Part shown: positions 7,856 to 16,599 of the stretch, in pieces | Layout of the letters: every line of letters begins with the position of its first letter | Numbering within the stretch: position 1 is the first letter of the stretch | Program-made: the position numbers and the translations under genes | NCBI GenBank assembly: GCA_938024995.1 | Contig: CALJDU010000011.1 | Span: 1-64,000 of the forward strand | Reading direction: 5' to 3' | Source: an uncultured bacterium | GTDB lineage: Bacteria > Myxococcota_A > Polyangia > Polyangiales > Houyiibacteriaceae | Length of the DNA: 64,000 nucleotides | Notes under the pieces: generated by a model | Told to the model about the DNA's origin: nothing | Seen by the model: the letters and a program-made list of their open reading frames with translations, nothing else | Databases searched by the model: none

Positions 7856-8745
7856 AGCGCGCTGAGTTTTCGGGTCGCGAGGATCGACTGCATCTCGGTC
7901 ACGCGACCTTCGCGGTCGACCTCGACGCGCAAGACTGTGCGCGAGGGATGACCGTTCGGTCGCGCGCCCTCCCACTCCAGGACCAGCGCCGGTCCGCACG
8001 AGAGCGTCGCGAAGCGAACCGCGGGCGTGCCTCCCAGCTGTTGCAGGCGCGTGAAGAACGCGATGGCGCGCTCGGCGCCGATCATGACCTTGCGCGCGGC
8101 GGTGAACTCGCCCGCTCCATCGCTGCTGACCTTGACGTCGTCTCGCAGCAGCGAAATCAGCGCGTCGTGGTCGCCCATCATGAACGCGGTCACCAAGCGC
8201 TCGAGCGCGGCGCGGTTCGCGTCGAGATCCCCGCGCTCATCGTCTTCGTATTCTTTCAAAGCGCCACGTGCGCGGTGGTGCGTGACCTTGGCGTTGGACT
8301 CGCTGATCTCAAGCGCCGCGGCGGTCTCCTTGACGGACAGGTCGAGCACGTCTCGCAACACGACCACCGCGCGCTGGGTGGGAGAGAGAACCTCGAGCGC
8401 CCGGAGGAACGCGAAGCTCACGCTCTCTTTTTCGTCGTAGCGGGCGTCGGGGGCGTTGAGGCAGACGAGGAGGTCGTCGGGAAGCGGCGCCGGGAGCCAA
8501 GGACCGACGTAGTCGGCGCGCTTCTTCTGGCGCAGGAGATCACGCGCGGCGTTGACCCCGACCCGGGTCAGCCAAGGGCGCAGCGGACGGTCGAGGTCGG
8601 GCGGGTACCGGAGCGCGCGCAAGAAGGTCTCCTGAACGACCTCTTCGGCGTCGGCGGCGCAGCCCGTCATCCGGTAGCAGACCGAGAAGAGGTAGCCGCG
8701 GTCGCGCTGAAACGCTTCCTCGATCCGCGTCATCAGCGCGGTCAC
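7852..8745 (-). CDS. ECF41-type RNA polymerase sigma factor with SnoaL-like C-terminal domain
   Basis: Residues about 10-75 form sigma region 2 (DAEEVVQETFLRALRYP) and about 115-165 region 4 (LSPTQRAVVVLRDVLDLSVK, helix-turn-helix ISESNAKVTHHRARGAL). Between them is WLPAPLP, matching the WLPEP linker motif of ECF41 factors, and the C-terminal ~110 residues form a SnoaL/NTF2-like extension with DGAGEF (family DGGGK) and a degenerate NPDKL-like tail (ATRKL). In this family the C-terminal domain replaces an anti-sigma factor and controls activity. The gene overlaps the upstream FAD oxidoreductase by four bases (ATGA), so the oxidoreductase is the likely partner or target. Alternative start at MTRIEE, four codons in. 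Confidence 0.92.
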   Translation of the reverse strand: MTALMTRIEEAFQRDRGYLFSVCYRMTGCAADAEEVVQETFLRALRYPPDLDRPLRPWLTRVGVNAARDLLRQKKRADYVGPWLPAPLPDDLLVCLNAPDARYDEKESVSFAFLRALEVLSPTQRAVVVLRDVLDLSVKETAAALEISESNAKVTHHRARGALKEYEDDERGDLDANRAALERLVTAFMMGDHDALISLLRDDVKVSSDGAGEFTAARKVMIGAERAIAFFTRLQQLGGTPAVRFATLSCGPALVLEWEGARPNGHPSRTVLRVEVDREGRVTEMQSILATRKLSAL

Positions 8746-10097
8746 GACGAGCCGTTCTCAAAATTCGCGCGTCGCCAGAACGTTAGAGTTGGGTGGATGG
8801 GTGCGTCTGCGTGACGAAGTCGATGCACGGCATCTTCGAGGAGCGAAGATGGCGGCAAGGCGCGTGACTGTGGCGGTCTGGCGTCGCTCGAATTTTGAGA
8901 ACGGCGAGAGACGCGCTTTCTCAGGGCGTCGCGTGAGCGTTCCGCGCGCTGCAGAACGTGATCGATCGCGTGTCTCGCGCTGCTCATCACCGCGTCGCAG
9001 AGCATACCGTCTCCGGTGGTGTCACAGACCAACGAGACGCGCGGGTGGGACGGCGGAGGGGATGGGGTCTTGTGCGCGACCGTGATCGAGGAAAGGAACC
9101 GCGCGCCGCGTACCCGTTCGCGCCAACCCGGCTGCGCTTCGCTGAGGAAGGACTCCAGCTCTTGGCGAGAAGGCTTCTTGCCCGCGACATGATTGCCGAG
9201 CACGTGAAGGACCGTGTCGCCGTGCTCGGTGACGCGCGAGGTGAAGTAGAGCGCGCGATCGGTCGAGAGCGCGAGCGCCCGTGAGGGGACCGGCAGCGCG
9301 CCGTGGAGCACGACGTCGAGGGACGCGGCGCGGATCGCACGGGCGGTCGCGGCGTAGGGGCCGAGCGGCGAGAACAGCTTCGCCGCGTCAGGGGCGGGCA
9401 TGGCGAGGATCACGTGCCCAGCGCGCATCACCTTCCCGTCTCGGGTGTGCACCGCGCCATCGTTCATGACCTCCGCGACCGCAGACCTGATCACCGGAAC
9501 GCGGGGCGCGGCTGCGCGGAGCGCGTCGACCAACATGGAGAAGCGCGGGAGGTAGCCGACGCCGTGGTCGATCGATTGCTTGAGCTGCGCCGCGTAAGGG
9601 GTCGCGTCCGCGTCGAGGAAGTCACCGTCGTAAGTGGAGAGGCGAACGAGCGCGGCGACGATCGAGCGCGCGGTGTCGTCCGTGATCGTCGCGAGCCACT
9701 CACGAACCGTCGCGTACGGCTTGGGCGGAAACATCAAGAACATCGCGAGCGCGCGCTTGGTTCGAAAGGGGAGCTCGCTTCGGAGCAAAGCGAAGGGGGA
9801 CGAGGGCATTCGGACGAACTCTTCTCCCATCGCGAGCGTGCCCCGGTCGAGCGGGGGCGCGGTGAGCGGGAGGGTGATGTTGAGCCTGGACAAGATCTGC
9901 TCGGCCGCGCCACCTGCGTAGAGGGCGTGCGCGCCGAGGTCGACCGGAACGCCCGAGACCTCCGGAGAGCGCGCTCTGCCTCCGAGCGGCCTCGGTTCCA
10001 TGACGACCGCTGAGAGACCCGCGCGCGTCGCCAGCGCGGCGGATGTGAGGCCGCCAACACCGCCCCCGATGATGATGAGATCGTGTTCTTTGTTCAT
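8742..10097 (-). CDS. FAD-dependent oxidoreductase (phytoene desaturase/amine oxidase-like)
   Basis: The 451-residue protein has an N-terminal dinucleotide-binding motif (IIIGGGVGGLTSAALATRAG, then VVMEPRPLGGRARS), typical of NAD(P)-binding Rossmann/amine-oxidase proteins related to CrtI desaturases and isomerases. A second FAD-contact region is suggested by GDGMLCDAVMSSARHAID near residue 375. The substrate is unknown. The ATG at 10097 has a good ribosome binding site (AAAGGAG seven bases upstream). The last ~58 codons lie in a small inverted-repeat element and look unlike the rest, so the original C-terminus probably ended earlier. The stop overlaps the ECF41 sigma gene, and the two should be cotranscribed. 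Confidence 0.85.
   Translation of the reverse strand: MNKEHDLIIIGGGVGGLTSAALATRAGLSAVVMEPRPLGGRARSPEVSGVPVDLGAHALYAGGAAEQILSRLNITLPLTAPPLDRGTLAMGEEFVRMPSSPFALLRSELPFRTKRALAMFLMFPPKPYATVREWLATITDDTARSIVAALVRLSTYDGDFLDADATPYAAQLKQSIDHGVGYLPRFSMLVDALRAAAPRVPVIRSAVAEVMNDGAVHTRDGKVMRAGHVILAMPAPDAAKLFSPLGPYAATARAIRAASLDVVLHGALPVPSRALALSTDRALYFTSRVTEHGDTVLHVLGNHVAGKKPSRQELESFLSEAQPGWRERVRGARFLSSITVAHKTPSPPPSHPRVSLVCDTTGDGMLCDAVMSSARHAIDHVLQRAERSRDALRKRVSRRSQNSSDARPPQSRALPPSSLLEDAVHRLRHADAPIHPTLTFWRRANFENGSS
8753..8903. repeat. 151-bp element with 26-bp imperfect terminal inverted repeats (MITE-like)
   Basis: The left arm at 8753-8778 and right arm at 8878-8903 are inverted copies differing at two of 26 positions; the outer 15 bases (CGTTCTCAAAATTCG) are perfect. 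A second perfect 8-bp hairpin (CATCTTCG/CGAAGATG, 5-base loop) lies inside at 8831-8851. Size and structure resemble a miniature inverted-repeat element. No clear target-site duplication and no second copy were found in the window. Confidence 0.65.
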
Positions 10098-10119
10098 GGA
10101 TTCGCTCCTTTGAGCGGTA

Positions 10120-10146
10120 CACGAACGAGATCGCGCAGAGGTTACA
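10120..10146 (-). promoter_or_regulatory. Candidate ECF41-type promoter of the oxidoreductase/sigma operon
   Basis: On the minus strand TGTAACC (10146-10140) is followed after 16 bases by CGTG (10123-10120), about 22 bases upstream of the oxidoreductase ATG. Published ECF41 promoters have a TGTCACA-like -35 and CGTC-like -10 at similar spacing. This would make the operon autoregulated. Two mismatches in the -35 element make it tentative. Confidence 0.4.
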
Positions 10147-10262
10147 GCGCGTCCGATAAATCCCTGGTGATGCGACGAGATGGGGAGCGAAGCGACCGGT
10201 CGAGGAGCGTCGCGCACTGCGCGCGCAGCAGACGTTGGGGTGAATCGAGCGAAGCGAGAGAG

Positions 10263-10284
10263 GGGGGGATCGAAAAATCCCCCC
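10263..10284. other. GC-rich hairpin in divergent intergenic region
   Basis: Arms GGGGGGAT and ATCCCCCC (8 bp, loop CGAAAA) sit in the 256-base region between the divergent oxidoreductase and 10354 genes. Position upstream of both genes argues against a simple terminator; an attenuator, operator or repeat-element remnant are possible. Apart from this, the putative promoter and a 15-base motif shared with 58182-58196, nothing else is seen in this gap. Confidence 0.4.
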
Positions 10285-10353
10285 AGCTAACACGCGCCTT
10301 ACACATTGCCGGACGGCGTAGCGCGCTCGCGTGGTGGGATTTAGGTTCCGCGC

Positions 10354-11241
10354 ATGGCCGTCGACCACTTTGAAAACCCCACCCTCCGAACGAGCGCGGA
10401 GGCGACCGCCCGCGCCGAAGCCCGTGCGCAGCAAGCGCGCGCTCGATGGCCGTCCTTGGACGGGTCGCTCGCTTCGCTGCTCGAGGTCGACGAGGTCGTT
10501 GCGGATCCCGGGGCCGGCGATCCCAAGGATCTCGCGCGGCTCCTGGGGAGCTACATCGGCGAGGTCTTGCGCGCACAGACCGGTGGTAGCTGGGGGGAGG
10601 CGTCCATCTTCGGGCAGGCCATCGAAGACGGGGTTCAGCTTCATGACGGGGAGACGGTGTACTGGGCCATCATGGAGGCACGGCAGTTCCTCACGAAGAA
10701 GAAGACCGGCCGCCTCTCCGCCCGATGCGTGGATCAGCTTGAACGGGCCGAGGTCACCACGACGCGACCCGCCGGGCATCTTTATCCGCTCGGCAAAGAG
10801 CAGGGGTACTTCGACGCGGGCGTGGTCACGGACGGCCGACAGGTGCTCATGGCGGCCAAGTGCGACATCACCTTCGCGCTCTTCTTCGACGGCGAGGGGA
10901 ACTTCCTCAACGTGGAGACCGCCCCGACGCCGGAGCGTCCCGCGTCCCAGCCGACCTGGGGCCCGAGCCGACTGGTGCTGGAGGGTTGGCAGAAGGAGTG
11001 GGGCTTTCGCGAGGAGGCGATCACCGTTCAGAAGTTCTACTGCTGTGACGTCGACGTCGGGATCGACGACCTGCCGTCCCACATGGAAGCGCTGCTGGAG
11101 GATCCGAAGAGCGAGCCCGATCCGGCGCGACGTGAAGAGGAAGTCGAGCTGGCGAAGAACTGGCTCGCCAATGGAGATTTCGTTCTCTACTTCGGCAACG
11201 CGCTCTGGCTCGACAGCGACGGCAACGTGACCTCTTCGTAG
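10354..11241 (+). CDS. Cytoplasmic protein of unknown function
   Basis: The 295-residue acidic protein has no signal peptide or TM segment. The stretch LARLLGSYIGEVLRAQTGGSWGE (written here as one helix plus a turn) resembles the DUF3806-type pattern of small cytosolic domains, but the match is weak. A hydrophobic/aromatic middle (TFALFFDGEGNFLNVET, WGPSRLVLEGWQKEWGF) suggests a beta-rich second half. Divergent from the FAD oxidoreductase and convergent with hemW, it appears monocistronic. No function can be assigned. Confidence 0.75.
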   Translation: MAVDHFENPTLRTSAEATARAEARAQQARARWPSLDGSLASLLEVDEVVADPGAGDPKDLARLLGSYIGEVLRAQTGGSWGEASIFGQAIEDGVQLHDGETVYWAIMEARQFLTKKKTGRLSARCVDQLERAEVTTTRPAGHLYPLGKEQGYFDAGVVTDGRQVLMAAKCDITFALFFDGEGNFLNVETAPTPERPASQPTWGPSRLVLEGWQKEWGFREEAITVQKFYCCDVDVGIDDLPSHMEALLEDPKSEPDPARREEEVELAKNWLANGDFVLYFGNALWLDSDGNVTSS

Positions 11242-11251
11242 CTGCGTCTTC

Positions 11252-12445
11252 TCAGAACACGGACGCGACGATTCCGTCGAGCCGAATCCATCTCTCGCTG
11301 GGGACGCGATAACGACCGTCGCTGAAGGTCAGGTCGCCCCGCTCAAGCGCCCCCGCGACTTCCTTCTCTCGGCCCTCGAGGACGTCCCGACCGGTGCGCG
11401 CCTGGACGCGTTCAGCGTGGACGCCTTCGCTGGTGCGAAGCCCAAGCATCCACGCTTCTTGAACGCGTGTCGCCGGCGTGAGCGCTTCGCGGCTCTCTTC
11501 GAGGTCGGAAGGACGTACCGCGCTCGCGGCCTTCTCCAGGTACCGCGTCCCGAGCGGTTCGTTTCGATAGCGCGACGCCCCCGACTCGCTCCCCAGGCAA
11601 CCGACCGCGGCCGCGCCGAGCGCGAAGTAGTCACCCGCCCGCCAGTAGTGGAGGTTGTGCCGCGACTCGTGGCCAGGGCGGGCGTAGTTGCTGACCTCGT
11701 AGTGCGCGAGCCCGTGCTCGGCGAACCGGCGCTCTGCCGCGAAGAACATCTCGGCGTAAGTCTCCTCGCGCGCCGTGCGCAGTTTCCCGAGGCGGTGTAG
11801 CTCTCCGAAGAGGGTGCCTTTCTCGATCGTCAAGGCGTAGGCGCTCACGTGATGAACACCGGTCGCGAGCATCGCGTCGAGATCGGCGGTCAAGCCTTCG
11901 ACGGTCTGATCGGGCATCCCGAACATGAAGTCCGCGCTCACCCGCGGCATCTCCAGCGTCGCCTCGTGCACCGCTTTGAGCGCGCCGGCGCGATCGTGGA
12001 GGCGCCCCAGGAACTTGAGCTTGGCGTCGTCCAGCGACTGCACTCCAATGCTGAGCCGACCCACTCCCGCTTCGCGAAAGCCCGCCGCTTTGCTCCGGGT
12101 CAGCGACGCCGGGTTGCTCTCCGCGGTGATCTCCAGATCGTCCACCACGTCGTCGAACGCTCCGCGGATCGCGTCGAGGACCCGCTTGAGCTCGTGCGCG
12201 TCCCACAGCGAGGGGGTGCCTCCGCCAAAGAAGATGCTCGCCAGCGTACGGCCCTCAACAGACGCCTGCCGAAGCTGAAGCTCTCGGAGCAGCGCGTCGG
12301 CGTAGGCCACGTGGGGGACCGCCTCGGGCGCCATTTTTACCGTCGCGAAGTCGCAGTAAGGGCACTTCCGCGCGCACCAAGGGAAGTGGACGTAGACGGA
12401 GGTGAGCCTCTGGTCCGCTTTCTCTACCGCCATGCTGCCAGACAT
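11252..12445 (-). CDS. hemW: HemW-type radical SAM haem chaperone (oxygen-independent CPO-like)
   Basis: The 397-residue protein has the radical SAM cysteine motif CARKCPYCDF in VYVHFPWCARKCPYC, then FFGGGTPSLW, ESNPASLT, RLSIGVQS and the HemN C-terminal domain (HYEVSNYARPGHESRHNLHY). The CxxxCxYC motif without the extra Cys of HemN and the overall length fit HemW, which delivers haem rather than oxidising coproporphyrinogen. Two close ATG starts are possible (12445 and 12433); neither has a strong ribosome binding site. It is transcribed divergently from nadA with 25 bases between start codons. Confidence 0.9.
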   Translation of the reverse strand: MSGSMAVEKADQRLTSVYVHFPWCARKCPYCDFATVKMAPEAVPHVAYADALLRELQLRQASVEGRTLASIFFGGGTPSLWDAHELKRVLDAIRGAFDDVVDDLEITAESNPASLTRSKAAGFREAGVGRLSIGVQSLDDAKLKFLGRLHDRAGALKAVHEATLEMPRVSADFMFGMPDQTVEGLTADLDAMLATGVHHVSAYALTIEKGTLFGELHRLGKLRTAREETYAEMFFAAERRFAEHGLAHYEVSNYARPGHESRHNLHYWRAGDYFALGAAAVGCLGSESGASRYRNEPLGTRYLEKAASAVRPSDLEESREALTPATRVQEAWMLGLRTSEGVHAERVQARTGRDVLEGREKEVAGALERGDLTFSDGRYRVPSERWIRLDGIVASVF

Positions 12446-12470
12446 CACAGAGGGCTCTATACTCCCGCGC

Positions 12471-13922
12471 ATGAGCGCAGGCACGTTCCCCACCCTCCGA
12501 ATCACCGCTGACCGTCTTGAGCCCCGAGGCGCCTTTGCCGAAGCACAGGCGCTTTATCTCTCGCCGGCCGGAGAGCTCGTCGAGAAGCTCGATGGATTGC
12601 TCCGCGATCGCAACATCGGCGTCGTGGCGCACTTCTACATGGATCCGCAGCTTCAAGGTGTGCTCTCAGCGTGCTCCTGGCCGCACATTCACGTCAGCGA
12701 CTCGCTCGCGATGGCGGACAAAGCGATTCAGATGGCCGACGAAGGCGTGAAGACCGTTGCGGTTCTCGGGGTCGACTTCATGAGCGAGAACGTCCGCGCG
12801 ATGCTTGATGCCTCCGGACACGAAGACGTCGCGGTGTACCGCGTCGCCGAAGAGGAGATCGGCTGTTCGTTGGCGGCGTCGGCGGAAGCAAAAGCGTACG
12901 GCGCGTGGCTCACCGAGGCCGCGCAGTTCGAGCGCTCGCTTCACGTCGTCTACATCAATACGAGTCTCGTCACGAAGGCCAAGGCGCACGCGCTGGTGCC
13001 GACCATCACGTGCACCTCGAGCAACGTGGTCAAGACGGTGCTGCAGGCCGCGTCGCAGGTCGAGAAGCTCCGGGTCTGGTTTGGGCCGGACACGTACATG
13101 GGGCAGAACCTCAAGGAGCTCTTTACGGCGCTCTCGGAGATGGACGACGACTCCGTTCGCGCGGTGCATCCCGAGCACACCGCGGCGAGCGTCAAAGATT
13201 TACTGACGCGTTTTTCGTACTTCGAGGAGGGCGCGTGCGTCGTACACCATATGTTTGGCGCCGACGTTGTGGACCTCGTGCGCCGCGACTATGCGGACTC
13301 GTTCGTCACCGCGCATCTTGAGGTGCCGGGCGAGATGTTCGCGATCGGGCTCGAGATGCAGCGCGAGGATCGCGGCGTCGTCGGCTCCACCTCGAACATC
13401 CTCGGCTTCATCCTGAAGAAGGTCCGCGCAGCGATCGAGAACGAGTCGAGCGACAAGCTCTCGTTCATCTTGGGAACCGAGGCCGGCATGATCACGCCGA
13501 TCGTTCGCCAAGCGCAGCAGCTGCTGAAGGACGCCGGGAGCAAGGCGAGCGTCGAGATCGTCTTCCCGGTCGCGAGCGAGGCGGTCGCGCAGACCGACGA
13601 CGCGGAGCTTCAGATCATCCCAGGCGTCGCGTCCGGGGAAGGCTGCTCGACCGCAGGCGGTTGCGCCACGTGTCCGTACATGAAGATGAACTCGCTCGAA
13701 GCGCTTGTCTCGGTGTGTGAGCGGGTCGGCCAGGTCGACAAGAGCGCGCTCGTCGCGTTCCACCCGAAGCAGTACGTCGAGGAGATTAAGGGCCGAACCG
13801 CGGCGGATCTGGGCGGCGAGCCCATCCTCCACATGCGGCACTTTCAGCAGCACGCGAAGATGCCGAGCGCGCTGGTGATGGACATCCGCGAGCGTCACCG
13901 CACGCGCACGAAGTCTGCGTAA
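12471..13922 (+). CDS. nadA: Quinolinate synthase, long (plant-type) form
   Basis: The 483-residue protein carries quinolinate synthase signatures: VVAHFYMDPQLQ and HVSDSLAMADKA in the first domain, TCTSSNVVKTVLQ and FGPDTYMGQNL in the second, and GCSTAGGCATCPYMKMNSLE in the third. Cysteines in these segments are candidates for the 4Fe-4S ligands. NadA condenses iminoaspartate with dihydroxyacetone phosphate to make quinolinate for NAD synthesis. Enteric NadA is about 350 residues; the extra length resembles the NadA domain of plant quinolinate synthases. The ATG at 12471 is selected because the codons upstream overlap the hemW start region. nadB and nadC are not adjacent. Confidence 0.92.
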   Translation: MSAGTFPTLRITADRLEPRGAFAEAQALYLSPAGELVEKLDGLLRDRNIGVVAHFYMDPQLQGVLSACSWPHIHVSDSLAMADKAIQMADEGVKTVAVLGVDFMSENVRAMLDASGHEDVAVYRVAEEEIGCSLAASAEAKAYGAWLTEAAQFERSLHVVYINTSLVTKAKAHALVPTITCTSSNVVKTVLQAASQVEKLRVWFGPDTYMGQNLKELFTALSEMDDDSVRAVHPEHTAASVKDLLTRFSYFEEGACVVHHMFGADVVDLVRRDYADSFVTAHLEVPGEMFAIGLEMQREDRGVVGSTSNILGFILKKVRAAIENESSDKLSFILGTEAGMITPIVRQAQQLLKDAGSKASVEIVFPVASEAVAQTDDAELQIIPGVASGEGCSTAGGCATCPYMKMNSLEALVSVCERVGQVDKSALVAFHPKQYVEEIKGRTAADLGGEPILHMRHFQQHAKMPSALVMDIRERHRTRTKSA

Positions 13923-14074
13923 CCCTGCGATGGACCGCGATGGTGTTCGCGAGTCCGTGAGTTCAGCGGCGCGTGGTCAAACCGCGCGCGAAAACGTCGC
14001 TCCGTCGCCGAGAATGCGAATACCCGAGCGCGTGTTCCGTCAGACCCGCGGCAGGGGTATACCGAGACGTGATC

Positions 14075-15418
14075 ATGAGGACTGGCTTCTTTCGTATTTC
14101 CCGCGTTTCGCTGGCTCAAGCTGGCTGGACGCTTGGCTCCGCGCTTGTTGTTTCCGCGCTCCTTCTCGCGCCGACCGCGGCCGCCCAAGACCTCGCTGGG
14201 CTCGCGTCCGCGGCGGGCAGCTCGCCTCGCGATGCGGACGCCCAGTCCCGTTACGGGCTCGCGTTGCTCGCGGATGGTCAGTACCGCTTGGCCAAGACGC
14301 ATCTTCAGCGGGCCGCCCGCCTCGAGCGCACCGGACCTCGTCTTTTTGATGTGGCGCGGGTCGCGTTCGCGGAGGGCAACTATCGCCGCGCGCGATCATC
14401 ATGCAACCCGCTCCGGCGCGTGGACCCTGCGCTTCACCACGTGTGCCGAGCGCGCGCCTTTCTCGTGAACAACCGGAGCGGGCGCGCTTTTGAAGAGCTC
14501 GAGTCCGCTGTTGTGCTCAACCCAAACCACTACGAGACTCAGCTCGCGCTCGGTGATGCCCATCGCTTGCGCAACAACGTGAGCGAGGCGGAAGCGGGCT
14601 ACCGTCGCGCGTCGTCCCTTGGCGCACGGGAAGTCGCGCCGCGCTTGGGTCTCGCCTTGCTGTACGCCAACGCGAACCGTGAGAGCGACGCGATCACCCA
14701 GCTCCGGGACGCGCTGACGATCGATCCTTCAGACGCCGAGACGCAGTACCAGCTCGGACTCCGCACGAGCGGAGAGGAGGCGCTTCGTTTGCTTCGGGGC
14801 TCGACCGCCGCGCGTCCACACCACGCGGCGGCGCAAGCGGCGCTGGGGGACGCGGAGCTCGCGGCCGGGAACCATGACGCCGCGAAGGGCGCGTTTGAGA
14901 AGGTGATCGAGCTCGACGAAAACAACGCCGCTGCGCACGCGGGGCTGGGGCAGGTCGCGCTCGCGGCGAGTGATCCCGAGACCGCGATGACGCGCTTCGA
15001 ACGCTCGCTCGAGATCGTGCCCAACCAACCGCGCCTCCACGTGTTGATCGGGGAGACCCACGAAGCCGCCGGGAGGAACGCGGCCGCCTACGCGTCCTAT
15101 CGTCGCGCCGCGGCCATGTCGGGCGGAGACGTGTCAGCGCTCATTCACGCGGCTGAGCTCGCGCTTCGGCAGAACCGAGATACGTTCGCGCTCGGCTTCA
15201 TCGAGCCGATCCTGCGCGCGCAGGCGAACCACGCGCACGGTCTCTTCCTCAAGGGCGAGGTGATGCGCGCGCGAGGTGATCGATCCGCCGCGCGTCAGCT
15301 CTATCAGCGCGCGCAAGCGGGGGAAGGGGAGCTCGATCGCGCTCGTCTCCAAGCGTCCATCGCCGCGCTTGAGCAGACGCCGTCGCAGCGGCGTCTCCTC
15401 TCCAACCCACCACGCTAG
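14075..15418 (+). CDS. Exported tetratricopeptide repeat protein
   Basis: The 447-residue protein has a signal peptide (LGSALVVSALLLAPTAAAQ, about residues 18-36) followed by about nine to ten TPR-like units: SRYGLALLADGQYRLAKTHL, LGDAHRLRNNVSEAEAGYRR, LGDAELAAGNHDAAKGAFEK, LGQVALAASDPETAMTRFER and others, with the Gly8/Ala20 spacing of TPR helices. It should be a periplasmic or outer-membrane-associated scaffold. Codons before the ATG at 14075 look non-coding; a GTG six bases upstream is possible. It stands alone between nadA and the convergent dus gene. Confidence 0.85.
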   Translation: MRTGFFRISRVSLAQAGWTLGSALVVSALLLAPTAAAQDLAGLASAAGSSPRDADAQSRYGLALLADGQYRLAKTHLQRAARLERTGPRLFDVARVAFAEGNYRRARSSCNPLRRVDPALHHVCRARAFLVNNRSGRAFEELESAVVLNPNHYETQLALGDAHRLRNNVSEAEAGYRRASSLGAREVAPRLGLALLYANANRESDAITQLRDALTIDPSDAETQYQLGLRTSGEEALRLLRGSTAARPHHAAAQAALGDAELAAGNHDAAKGAFEKVIELDENNAAAHAGLGQVALAASDPETAMTRFERSLEIVPNQPRLHVLIGETHEAAGRNAAAYASYRRAAAMSGGDVSALIHAAELALRQNRDTFALGFIEPILRAQANHAHGLFLKGEVMRARGDRSAARQLYQRAQAGEGELDRARLQASIAALEQTPSQRRLLSNPPR

Positions 15419-15501
15419 CTTCTCGGCGCTCAGCCGTCCGCTTCACGCCATCCGAAGCCGTTCGCGCGACTCGAAAATACGCGGCATTGCCATCGTCGCG
15501 A

Positions 15502-15540
15502 GCCTGCTAGACCTGAATCGAAATCGTTGCGCGAGCAGGC
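15502..15540. terminator. Weak hairpin between convergent TPR and dus genes
   Basis: Arms GCCTGCT and AGCAGGC (7 bp) flank a 25-base loop just before the dus stop codon. The 124-base gap contains no ORF. Terminator function is inferred from position only. Confidence 0.3.
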
Positions 15541-15542
15541 TG

Positions 15543-16463
15543 CTAGCGGCGCCGCACGCGCGCTGGTGCCAGGCGATCCAAGAACGCCTGCGCGCCCCCC
15601 TGACTCGTGAGCGAGTCGCGCCACTTGCTGTCGTGCGGAGTCCGCGCGAAGAACCCCGCGCGCATTTTTGAGAGCGCCTCACAGGGAGGCACCGTAAGCG
15701 CGAAACGCGCGACGCGAATGCGTGTCTGCGTGTCGTCGCTTTCGCCCGTGAGGCGAGCGAGGAGAAAAGGCTCCTCGATAGCGGCGCGTCCGATCATGAC
15801 GCCATCCGCGAACGAGAGCCGGTCCGCGTCCGCTTCGCTCCGGATCTCGCCGTTGAGGATCCAGGTGAGCTCAGGGAAGTCGATCGTTGCGCGTCTCGCT
15901 CGCTCCACATCGATCACGGGTCGCGTGCGGTTGTCGAGCGAGCTCCATGACGGATCGAGAATCGCGTTCCGCATGTGGAGATAGATCTTGTTCACCCCCG
16001 TCGCGCGACAGGCCGCGGCCAGCCCGTAGAGTAAGTCGCTCTTCGCCTCGAACCCCAGGCCGAGCCGCGTCTTGAGCGTCACGGGGACCGATCCCGCGCC
16101 TCGTTGCATCGCGCGGAGGAGCCCCTCGACGTGGGCAGCGTCTCGCATCAGCGCGACGCCGTTGCCGGCCGAGGTCATGGTTCGACCTGGGCATCCCGCG
16201 TTGAGGTTGATCTCGTCGTGACCGAGCGCGGAGGCGATTCTCGCGTGACGCTCCAGGTGCTCCGGATCGTGCCCCGAGATCTGACAGACCGATCCGCCGC
16301 GGGTCGGGACATGGCGAATCACGTCCGGCTCATCGATGATCGGCCGCTGCATCTCAGTGAAGAGAGTCGCGCGGGGAGCGATGAGCGCGAGGACGCGACG
16401 CGCTGTCGCGGTCGTCAACCCCATCATCGGTGCCACACAAACGGTCCGCCCAACGCCCGCCAT
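15543..16463 (-). CDS. dus: tRNA-dihydrouridine synthase
   Basis: The 306-residue protein begins near the FMN-binding VCVAPMMGLTTATARRVLAL and has the family motifs TEMQ (residues ~35-40), CQISGHDPEHL and LNAGCPGRTMTSAGNGVALM; the Cys in the last is the conserved catalytic acid. DGVMIGRAAIEEPFLL near residue 235 is the C-terminal phosphate-binding region of the barrel. It should reduce specific uridines in tRNA with NADPH and FMN. NAGCPG and the MQ/E-phase resemble DusA most, but the exact class is unproven. The ATG at 16463 was chosen because the longer frame upstream overlaps the divergent acs gene; GTG at 16469 is an alternative. Confidence 0.9.
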   Translation of the reverse strand: MAGVGRTVCVAPMMGLTTATARRVLALIAPRATLFTEMQRPIIDEPDVIRHVPTRGGSVCQISGHDPEHLERHARIASALGHDEINLNAGCPGRTMTSAGNGVALMRDAAHVEGLLRAMQRGAGSVPVTLKTRLGLGFEAKSDLLYGLAAACRATGVNKIYLHMRNAILDPSWSSLDNRTRPVIDVERARRATIDFPELTWILNGEIRSEADADRLSFADGVMIGRAAIEEPFLLARLTGESDDTQTRIRVARFALTVPPCEALSKMRAGFFARTPHDSKWRDSLTSQGGAQAFLDRLAPARVRRR

Positions 16464-16599
16464 GAACACTGCATACCGCAAAATGCGTCGCTGTGAACCG
16501 TTCGAAACAACGAGGGAGGTCACGAGAGCGTTTTGAGACCACGCGCCGTCCATGTTCTCATGCGCGCGCGCGTACAGCGCCCCGTTTGAAGGAGTGATG

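Noticed and set aside
9700..11082. 460-codon minus-strand open frame spanning the oxidoreductase 5' end
   Set aside because: It is out of frame with the FAD-binding motif and crosses the promoter region; only the frame starting at 10097 has the GxGxxG motif.
11252..12445. HemN coproporphyrinogen dehydrogenase
   Set aside because: The radical SAM motif and length fit HemW; the extra features of HemN were not found.
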